From contig JAGQRJ010000486.1 of the NCBI GenBank assembly GCA_020425635.1, positions 1 to 35,033 on the forward strand: a stretch of 35,033 bases of DNA, given 5' to 3'. How positions within the stretch are numbered: the stretch's first letter is position 1; each line of letters opens with the position of its first letter. Position numbers and translations under genes: made by a program. The DNA is from Planctomycetota bacterium (GTDB lineage: Bacteria > Planctomycetota > J058). Of the stretch, positions 29,122-35,033 are shown one piece after another. Under the pieces are notes generated by a model. It saw only the letters and a program-made list of their open reading frames with translations, was not told where the DNA came from and made no database searches.

Positions 29122-30149
29122 GCCCGACGCCTCAGCTCTCGATCGTGATCCCCGTGCTCAACGAGGAGGCCAACCTCCCCGAGCTCTTTCGCCGGCTGTT
29201 CGGAACCCTCGAGGGGCTGGAGCTGAGCTACGAGGTCTTGATCGTCGACGACGGCTCGACCGACTCCAGCCTGGAGCTGGTCCGCGCCGAGCAGCGCACG
29301 CGCCCGCAGCTGCGCTCGCTGCCCTTCGTGCGCAACTTCGGCCAGCACGCCGCGGTCATGGCCGGCTTCGAGGGGGCCCGCGGCGAGTGGATCGTGACCC
29401 TCGACGCCGACCTGCAGAACCCGCCCGAAGAGGTCGCGAAGCTCGTCGAGGCCTTCCGCGCGGGCCACGACCTGGTGAACACCGTGCGCCAGGGCCGCGA
29501 CGACCCGCTGTTCCGCAAGCTCGCCTCCCGCGCGGTGAACTCGCTCGCGCGCCGCTGCTCGGGGATCCAGCTCAACGACTTCGGCTGCATGCTCCGCGGC
29601 TACCACCGCGACCTGATCGTGCCCATGACCCGCCGCCGGGAGTTCGGCACGTTCATCCCCGCCCTGGCCATGCTCTACGCGCGCAACCCGGTCGAGATCC
29701 CGGTCGCCCACGCCCCGCGCACCGAGGGCGACTCCAAGTATTCGCTGCTCAAGCTGTTTCGCCTGCAGCTCGACCTGGTGACCAGCTTCTCGCTCTCGCC
29801 CCTGCGCGCGCTCTTCGGCTTCGGCGTGGCCACCGCGCTCCTGGGGATCGGCTTCGGCCTCGTGCTGTTCGCGCTGCGCCTGATCTACGGTCCCGAGTGG
29901 GCCGTGGACGGGGTGTTCACCCTGTTCGCGGTGCTGTTCGTGTTCGTGGGCGCGCAGTTCTTCGCCTTCGGCCTGCTCGGCGAGTACATCGGGCGGATCT
30001 ACCAGGAGGTCCGCGAGCGCCCGCCCTTCCTCCTGGCGGAGCCCGCGGTCGAGGCTCCGGCCGAGGCGCCCGCCGCCGCTGAGGACGAAGCGCCCGCGCC
30101 GGCCGAGTCCGCGCGCGCGGAGGTCGAGCACCCGGTGGGGACCCCGTGA
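29118..30149 (+). CDS. arnC: Undecaprenyl-phosphate 4-formamido-L-arabinose transferase ArnC
   Basis: The 343-residue family-2 glycosyltransferase puts Ara4-formyl-N on undecaprenyl phosphate at the cytoplasmic face of the inner membrane. The GT-A domain shows SIVIPVLNEEANLPELF, DDGSTD (44-49) and DADLQNPPEE (D96, D98); then HRDLIVPMTRRREFGTFIP as in ArnC. Two membrane helices lie at ~231-253 and ~264-287, ending GEYIGRIYQEVRERP. A ~37-residue Ala/Pro/Glu-rich tail (307-343) extends beyond the E. coli protein (322 residues). It starts at GTG 29118 within the arnB stop and ends by GTGA overlap with the next gene. Confidence 0.94.
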   Translation: MSPTPQLSIVIPVLNEEANLPELFRRLFGTLEGLELSYEVLIVDDGSTDSSLELVRAEQRTRPQLRSLPFVRNFGQHAAVMAGFEGARGEWIVTLDADLQNPPEEVAKLVEAFRAGHDLVNTVRQGRDDPLFRKLASRAVNSLARRCSGIQLNDFGCMLRGYHRDLIVPMTRRREFGTFIPALAMLYARNPVEIPVAHAPRTEGDSKYSLLKLFRLQLDLVTSFSLSPLRALFGFGVATALLGIGFGLVLFALRLIYGPEWAVDGVFTLFAVLFVFVGAQFFAFGLLGEYIGRIYQEVRERPPFLLAEPAVEAPAEAPAAAEDEAPAPAESARAEVEHPVGTP

Positions 30150-31066
30150 GCATCGCGCTCTTCGCTTACCACGAGCTCGGGCACCAGGCCCTGCAGACCC
30201 TGCTGGCCGAGCAGGCTCCGGTCGTCGGCGTGTTCACCTACGAGGACGACCCCGACGAGAACTGCTGGTTCGGCTCGGTGAGCGAACTCGCCCGCGACGC
30301 CGGGATCCCGACCTTCACCCCCGCCGACGTGAACCAGCCCGAGTGGGTCGCGAAGCTCCGCGAGCTCGCCCCCGAGGTCCTGCTCAGCGTCCACTACCGG
30401 CACATGCTCAAGCGCCCGATTCGCCGCGTCCCGAGCCGGGGCTGCCTGAACCTGCACACCTCGCTGCTCCCCAAGTACCGCGGGCGCTGCCCGCTCAACT
30501 GGCAGCTCGTCCACGGCGAGCGCGAGTCGGGCGTGACCCTGCACGAAATGGTCGCGCGCGCCGACGCCGGCGCGATCGTCGACCAGGAGCGCGTCGCGGT
30601 GGGTCCCGAGGACACCGCCCTCGAGCTCTACCAGAAGCTGCTCCCCGCGGCGCGCGCCGTGCTCACCCGTCAGCTCCCCGCGATCCTCGCCGGCGCCTGG
30701 CCCCGGCGCGAGCAAGACGAAGCCCGGGTCACCAAGTTCGGCGGGCGCGGCCCCGAAGACGGGCGGATCGACTGGAGCGCGCCGGCGCAGCGGATCCACG
30801 ACCTCGTGCGCGCGGTCAGCCGCCCCTGGCCAGGCGCCTTCTGCGACGTGGCCCCCGGGCGGGTCATGGTGTGGCGCACCCGCGTCGCGGCCCTGCCGCC
30901 GAGCGCGGAGGCGCTGGAGCCGGGCGCGACCTGGTCCGACCCCGCGGGGCGCGCCTACGTGCGCGCGGGCGAGGGCTGCTTGGAACTTTTGGATTTCGAG
31001 CTCCCCGAGGGGCTCAGCATCGGTGACGGCCTCGCTTCGCAGGCCGCAGGAGTCTCTGCTTCGTGA
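30146..31066 (+). CDS. arnA: UDP-L-Ara4N formyltransferase (ArnA N-terminal half as a separate protein)
   Basis: The 306-residue protein matches the N-terminal domain of bifunctional ArnA, which formylates UDP-L-Ara4N using N10-formyl-THF. FAYHELGHQAL, the catalytic N102 and H104 in LNLHTSLLPKYRGR, and D140 in RADAGAIV fall at the same residue numbers as in E. coli ArnA (N102, H104, D140). The C-terminal OB-like region includes RIDWSAPAQRIHDLVRAVSRPWPGAF. In E. coli this domain is fused to the decarboxylase; here the frame stops at 31066 and the decarboxylase starts at 31063 in another frame. It is complete, not a broken gene. Confidence 0.93.
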   Translation: MSIALFAYHELGHQALQTLLAEQAPVVGVFTYEDDPDENCWFGSVSELARDAGIPTFTPADVNQPEWVAKLRELAPEVLLSVHYRHMLKRPIRRVPSRGCLNLHTSLLPKYRGRCPLNWQLVHGERESGVTLHEMVARADAGAIVDQERVAVGPEDTALELYQKLLPAARAVLTRQLPAILAGAWPRREQDEARVTKFGGRGPEDGRIDWSAPAQRIHDLVRAVSRPWPGAFCDVAPGRVMVWRTRVAALPPSAEALEPGATWSDPAGRAYVRAGEGCLELLDFELPEGLSIGDGLASQAAGVSAS

Positions 31067-32100
31067 AAGTCCTCATCCTCGGCGTCAACGGCTTCATCGG
31101 CCACTCCCTGGCCACGCGGATCCTCGCCGACACCGACTGGGAAGTCGCCGGCATGGACCTCGAGTCCGACCGCGTCCGGGGCCTGCTCGAGAACCCGCGC
31201 ATGCGCTTCCTCGAAGGCGACATCGCGATCCACCGCGAGTGGATCGAATACCACGTCAAGCGCTCGGACGTCGTGCTGCCCCTGGTCGCGATCGCGACCC
31301 CCGCGACCTACGTCACCAACCCGCTGGGGGTGTTCAAGCTCGACTTCGAGGAGAACCTGCGGATCATCCGCTACGCCACGGCCTACAACACGCGGGTCGT
31401 GTTCCCCTCGACCTCCGAGGTCTACGGGCTCTGCCCCGACCGGGCGTTCAACGAGTTCACCAGCAACCTCGTCATGGGGCCGATCGACAAGCAGCGCTGG
31501 ATCTACGCCTGCGCCAAGCAGCTCCTCGACCGGATCATTTGGGCCTCGGGCGAGCAAGAGGGCCTGCGCTTCACGCTCTTCCGCCCGTTCAACTGGATCG
31601 GCCCTGGCCTCGACGACATCGACTCCGCCAAGGAGGGCAGCAGCCGGGTCGTCACCCAGTTCCTCGGCCACCTGCTGCGCCGTGAGCCGCTGCAGCTCGT
31701 CGCCGGCGGTCATCAGCGGCGGAGCTTCACCTACATCGACGACGGGATCGAGGCGCTCATGCAGATCCTGCGCAACGAAAACGGCGTCGCCGACCGCCAG
31801 ATCTTCAACATCGGGCACCCCGGGAACGACTGCTCGATCCGCGAGCTCGCAGAGCACATGCGCGGGATCGTGGCCGAGCAGCCGGGCTACGAAGACGTCC
31901 GTCACGCGTCGCTGACCGGCGACGTGAGCGAGGCGGAGTACTACGGCGAGGGCTACCAGGACATGCCCTGCCGCGTGCCCGACGTGAGCAACGCGCGCAC
32001 CCGCCTGGGCTGGGAGCCCCAGGTCGACCTCGACACCGCGCTGCGCAAGACGATCGCGCACTACGTGGGCCGCGAAGCCGTCGCCTGCCCCACGGGCTGA
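31063..32100 (+). CDS. arnA: UDP-glucuronic acid decarboxylase (ArnA C-terminal half as a separate protein)
   Basis: This 345-residue extended SDR enzyme oxidatively decarboxylates UDP-glucuronate to UDP-Ara4O. The Rossmann motif is GVNGFIG (7-13). Active-site residues align with E. coli ArnA at constant offset: S118/E119 (S433/E434) in PSTSEVYG, Y148 and K152 (Y463, K467) in YACAKQLLDR, and R304 (R619) in CRVPDVSNA. The Arg distinguishes the ArnA decarboxylase from UDP-xylose synthases. It starts at GTG 31063, overlapping the formyltransferase stop by four bases. It is followed 29 bases later by arnD. The subunits may still associate, as the domains of E. coli ArnA form hexamers; that is inference. 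Confidence 0.93.
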   Translation: MKVLILGVNGFIGHSLATRILADTDWEVAGMDLESDRVRGLLENPRMRFLEGDIAIHREWIEYHVKRSDVVLPLVAIATPATYVTNPLGVFKLDFEENLRIIRYATAYNTRVVFPSTSEVYGLCPDRAFNEFTSNLVMGPIDKQRWIYACAKQLLDRIIWASGEQEGLRFTLFRPFNWIGPGLDDIDSAKEGSSRVVTQFLGHLLRREPLQLVAGGHQRRSFTYIDDGIEALMQILRNENGVADRQIFNIGHPGNDCSIRELAEHMRGIVAEQPGYEDVRHASLTGDVSEAEYYGEGYQDMPCRVPDVSNARTRLGWEPQVDLDTALRKTIAHYVGREAVACPTG

Positions 32101-32129
32101 GCCGGCCGGCGCAGGCAGAGGAGCCCCGA

Positions 32130-33050
32130 GTGAGCGAACGGCCGCTGTGCAGCCTGAAGGTCGACGTGGACACCCACGACGGCATGCGCGACGGTGTGCC
32201 CCGCCTGCTCGAGGCCTTCGCGCGCCACGGCGTGAAGGCCACGTTCTTCCTCTCCTTCGGGCCCGACAACGCGGGCAAGGCCGTGTGGAACCTCGTGCGC
32301 CAGCGCGGGTTCATGCGCAAAATGCTCAAGACCGGCGCGCCCAAGCTCTACGGCTGGCGCACGGTGCTCTCGGGGACCCTGCTCCCGGCGCGCCCGACCG
32401 CCGCGGCCATGCCCGAGCTGGTGCGCCGGATCGAGGCCGAGGGCCACGAGGTCGGGGTCCACGCCTGGGACCACCGGCTGTGGCAAGACCACCTGCACCG
32501 CCTCTCGCGCCCCCAGGTGGAGGAGCAGGTGCGCCTGGCCTGCGACGCCTTCGAGGGGATCCTCGGCCGGCGGCCCCAGGCCGTCGCGGCGCCGGCGTGG
32601 TACGTCTCGCGCACGAGCCTCGAGCTCCACGACGCCCTGGGGCTGCTCTACGCCAGCGACATGCGCGGCGGCGCCCCGGCCTTCCCCGAGCTCGAGGGCT
32701 ATCGCTCGACGACGCTCCAGATCCCGACCACCCAGCCCTGCCTGGAGGAGCTCCTGACCCTCGGGCAGCGTGACCCGGCGACGTGGGTCGACCTCGTGCT
32801 GCGGCCCCCCGCCGAGCCCGTCGACGCGCTCGTGCTCCCGCTGCACGCCGAGGTCGAGGGGGGCGTCTACGCCAGCTTCCTCGACGAGCTGCTCGAGCGC
32901 CTGACCGGCACCCACGACGTCGTGCCCCTCGAGGGGGTCGCGCGGCGCGCCCTCGCGCGGGACCCCGGGGTGCGGCCGGCGACCCTCGCGCCCTGCTCGG
33001 GCCGCGCGGGGCGCGTGTTCGCCTTCGAACCGGCCGGCGTCGAGGTCTGA
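32130..33050 (+). CDS. arnD: 4-deoxy-4-formamido-L-arabinose-phosphoundecaprenol deformylase ArnD
   Basis: The 306-residue NodB-homology deacetylase removes the formyl group from lipid-linked Ara4FN. The metal site is shown by KVDVDTHDG (D12, D14) and HAWDHRLWQ (H111, H115). Other ArnD blocks are GVPRLLEAFARHGVKATFFLSFGPDNAG, KLYGWRTVLSGT, ASDMRG, TLQIPTTQP and LHAEVEGGVY. It starts at GTG 32130 with AGGAG six bases upstream. The C-terminus (~265-306) runs beyond the E. coli enzyme (~296 residues) with a Pro/Arg-rich tail. The stop is two bases before arnT. Confidence 0.94.
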   Translation: MSERPLCSLKVDVDTHDGMRDGVPRLLEAFARHGVKATFFLSFGPDNAGKAVWNLVRQRGFMRKMLKTGAPKLYGWRTVLSGTLLPARPTAAAMPELVRRIEAEGHEVGVHAWDHRLWQDHLHRLSRPQVEEQVRLACDAFEGILGRRPQAVAAPAWYVSRTSLELHDALGLLYASDMRGGAPAFPELEGYRSTTLQIPTTQPCLEELLTLGQRDPATWVDLVLRPPAEPVDALVLPLHAEVEGGVYASFLDELLERLTGTHDVVPLEGVARRALARDPGVRPATLAPCSGRAGRVFAFEPAGVEV

Positions 33051-33052
33051 GC

Positions 33053-34924
33053 ATGACGCCCGCTCAGCCCCAGGGGGTCCGCGCGGTGCGCGCGACCGAC
33101 CCCGAGCCCCTCGGCCACGAGCGCCCCGGCCCGCAGCCGGCCACCCCCCGCCGACGGTGGCTCGGGGTCGTGGCCCTGCTCGCGCTGCTCGCGTTCAACG
33201 GCGTGGGGGCCTTCCCCCTGCACGAGCCCGACGAAGGCCGCTACGCGGACGTCGCGGCGGCCATGGTCCGCGACGGCGACTGGCTCACCCCGCGCCTGAG
33301 CGGGATCGACTACTACGAGAAGCCCGCGCTGCACTTCTGGTGCGTCGGGGCGAGCCTCGCCCTGTTCGGGCACTCGGAGGGACCGGCCCGGCTCTCGACC
33401 TCCCTCGCGTTCCTGCTCACCGCGCTGCTCGTGGGCGCCTGGGCCGGGCGGATCGGGGGCGAGCCCGCGGGGTCGTCGCCCTCGGCGCGGCCCGGCCGGC
33501 CCTTCGGCTGGCAGGCGGCGGCGGTCTTCGTCACGCTCCCGCTCGCGGGCTTCTTCGCGCACATCATTCTGGTCGACACGACCCTGACCTTGTTCACCAC
33601 CTGCTGCTTGTTCGCGAGCTACCGCGGGTTGATCGAGCCCGAACCCGACGCCCCGCCGCGGCGGCGGTGGATCCTGCTCGCCTGGGGCGCGGCGGGGCTG
33701 GCCATGCTCACCAAGGGCCCGATCGGGGTCGTGCTGCCCTTCGGCGCGGTCGGCGGGACCCTGCTCCTGACCCGCTCCTGGGGCAGGATCGGGGCGCTGC
33801 TGCGCCCCGACGGGCCGCTCGTGTTCCTCGCGGTGTGCGGGCCGTGGTTCGCGTGGATGTGCGCGGAGCACCCGAACTACGCGCGCGCCTTCTTCCTCGA
33901 GCAGAACCTCGCCCGCGCGACCACCGGCGGGAAGTTCGAGCGCGACGGCGCGCTGTGGTACTACCTGCCCGTGCTCCTGGTGGGCTTCCTCCCCTGGGTC
34001 GCCCTGCTCCCGCGGATCGTCCAGCGCACGCGCGCCAGCGGGGCCCGGCCCACCGACCTCGCGGGGCGCACCCGGCTGTTCCTCGCCTGCGCGGTCGTGG
34101 TGCCGCTGGTGATCCTCTCGCTGGCGGGCTCGAAGCTCGTCTACTACGTGCTGCCCCTCGCGCCGCCCTTCGCCCTGCTCGCGACCGACGCGCTGTTGGT
34201 CGACGCGCAGCCCTCGCCCCGCGCGCGGCGCTGGGGGGGCGCGGCGCTGCTCGGGCTCGGGGCGCTCGTCGTGCTCGCCGCGCTGGTCGCGATCCCCGGG
34301 ATCTGGATCGAGGTCGAGACCCTGCGCGGCTGGTTCGGGCGGAGCCACCTCTCGCCGCAGAAGCTGGAGCTCGAGCTGACCCGCCTGGGCGCGATCCGCG
34401 CCGCGCTCCCGGTCGCGATCCCGGCCGCGGTCCTGATCGGCGCGGGCCTCGCGCTGGCCGGGGTGGCCCTGCGCGGGGGGCAGCGCCTGAGGGCCTTCGC
34501 CGCGCTGGGCGGCTGCGTGCTGCTCGCGCAGCTCGTGACCCCCTACGTCATGGGCTTGGCGGGGCCGGCCTACTCCAACCGCCAGTTGGCGCGCGCGATC
34601 GAGGCCCACGCCGGCGCCACGGGCCCGGTGGTGTGCTTCGGCACCTTCCGCCGCTGCGTGCCCTTCTACCTCGACCGCCCGGTCTACCTCTGGGAGGCGA
34701 ACTACTCCGAGTTCGGCCACGACCTCGCGCCCGGCGAGTGCGAGTTCGCGCTGCAAGACGACGAGGCGGCCCTGGGCGCCCTGATCCGGGAGCACCCCCG
34801 GGTGGTGCTCCTGGCCAAGAACGAGGCCGCGATCGACGCCCTCCGCGCCCTGAGCCCGCTGCCTCTGCGGGTCCTGGCGCACATGGGCGGGCGCGTCCTG
34901 CTCGTGCGCGCCGACGCGCCCTGA
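33053..34924 (+). CDS. arnT: Lipid A L-Ara4N transferase ArnT (GT83), second copy
   Basis: The 623-residue polytopic inner-membrane enzyme transfers L-Ara4N to lipid A phosphates on the periplasmic side. The signature is textbook: FPLHEPDEGRYADVAAAM (D60-E61), GDWLTPRLSG, and YYEKPALHFW (E89-K90-P91), then AMLTKGPIGVVLP, FFLEQNLARATT and LSLAGSKLVYYVLPLAPPFA. It has about twelve membrane helices and a periplasmic C-terminal domain (~500-623). It is longer than E. coli ArnT (550), partly from a ~35-residue hydrophilic N-terminus. It fits the signature better than the copy at 23983. It lies two bases after arnD and closes the operon. Confidence 0.93.
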   Translation: MTPAQPQGVRAVRATDPEPLGHERPGPQPATPRRRWLGVVALLALLAFNGVGAFPLHEPDEGRYADVAAAMVRDGDWLTPRLSGIDYYEKPALHFWCVGASLALFGHSEGPARLSTSLAFLLTALLVGAWAGRIGGEPAGSSPSARPGRPFGWQAAAVFVTLPLAGFFAHIILVDTTLTLFTTCCLFASYRGLIEPEPDAPPRRRWILLAWGAAGLAMLTKGPIGVVLPFGAVGGTLLLTRSWGRIGALLRPDGPLVFLAVCGPWFAWMCAEHPNYARAFFLEQNLARATTGGKFERDGALWYYLPVLLVGFLPWVALLPRIVQRTRASGARPTDLAGRTRLFLACAVVVPLVILSLAGSKLVYYVLPLAPPFALLATDALLVDAQPSPRARRWGGAALLGLGALVVLAALVAIPGIWIEVETLRGWFGRSHLSPQKLELELTRLGAIRAALPVAIPAAVLIGAGLALAGVALRGGQRLRAFAALGGCVLLAQLVTPYVMGLAGPAYSNRQLARAIEAHAGATGPVVCFGTFRRCVPFYLDRPVYLWEANYSEFGHDLAPGECEFALQDDEAALGALIREHPRVVLLAKNEAAIDALRALSPLPLRVLAHMGGRVLLVRADAP

Positions 34925-34947
34925 GCCTCGCGTTTGGTCCCCGAGGC
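34925..34947 (+). terminator. Weak hairpin after arnT
   Basis: GCCTCG (34925-34930) and CGAGGC (34942-34947) can pair around an 11-base loop right after the stop codon. No T-run follows; Rho-dependent termination or read-through are possible. Confidence 0.3.
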
Positions 34948-34961
34948 GCTCCGGCGGTCCG

Positions 34962-35033
34962 TTACGATCGGGGCGGGCGGCCTGGGCGCCGCCCGTGGAA
35001 GGGCTGCCCGGTGACGGGATCGACTGCAACCTG
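34962..35033 (+). other. Possible promoter and start of the next gene at the window edge
   Basis: TTACGATC (34962-34969) contains a TACGAT -10-like hexamer. CGGGCGG/CCGCCCG (34974-34980 and 34989-34995) is a hairpin downstream of it. GTG 35011, with GGAAGGG about seven bases before it, opens a frame to the window end, but only seven codons are visible. GTG 34995 is an alternative. Too little is present to identify a product. Confidence 0.25.

Noticed and set aside
32867-35029. A 720-codon minus-strand frame over arnT
   Set aside because: It lacks membrane helices or motifs and mirrors a clear ArnT.

Overview
This 35 kb window is bacterial, with very high G+C and dense coding. It looks chromosomal: it holds the tuf-rpoBC translation/transcription cluster, and I see no phage, transposon or plasmid genes. 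The best lineage clue is EF-Tu. Its switch I region has the form AKGGT...TIAV instead of the usual ARGITIN, which I remember from Planctomycetota such as Rhodopirellula. Lipid A modification genes indicate an outer membrane. I infer a deep-branching, high-GC planctomycete or relative with moderate confidence. A 16S or concatenated-protein tree would decide.

Layout. (1) Positions 1-8.9 kb: the N-terminus of a Ser/Thr kinase (minus), CstA peptide/pyruvate transporter, a secreted S41 C-terminal processing protease with an added helical-repeat region, a coiled-coil protein of unknown function, and a membrane Ser/Thr kinase with a long repeat-like C-terminus (minus). (2) 9.2-22.8 kb: tRNA-Thr(TGT)-Tyr(GTA)-Gly(TCC)-Thr(GGT)-tuf-tRNA-Trp(CCA)-secE-nusG-rplK-rplA-rplJ-rplL-rpoB-rpoC. 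The order matches E. coli thrU-tyrU-glyT-thrT-tufB plus secE-nusG-rplKAJL-rpoBC. A strong hairpin ends it, and rpsL-rpsG-fusA do not follow. (3) 22.9-23.8 kb: a small membrane protein translationally coupled to a GAF-type free methionine-(R)-sulfoxide reductase. (4) 23.9-34.9 kb: a lipid A aminoarabinose (L-Ara4N) locus. It contains a stand-alone ArnT-like glycosyltransferase, a convergent OmpR/PmrAB-type two-component pair, and a divergent operon arnB-arnC-arnA(formyltransferase)-arnA(decarboxylase)-arnD-arnT.

The Arn genes form a nearly complete pathway. UDP-glucuronate is oxidatively decarboxylated, transaminated (ArnB), formylated, moved to undecaprenyl phosphate (ArnC), deformylated (ArnD) and transferred to lipid A (ArnT). 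UDP-glucose dehydrogenase and an ArnEF flippase are not in the window. The two-component genes sit between the two arnT-containing transcription units. Both units carry the same 15-base box (ATGAYGGTTCGTTCA) at nearly the same distance (33 and 34 bases) upstream of a TANNNT -10-like hexamer. This suggests one small regulon controlled by the embedded regulator.

The observations most worth following are: the shared box and its two-component context; an EF-Tu in which both the P-loop Asp and the switch I Arg-Gly are replaced; two promoters of the form GGGCTAGGCT-N6-ATG that predict leaderless mRNAs; and a 16-bp palindrome between the first kinase and cstA.
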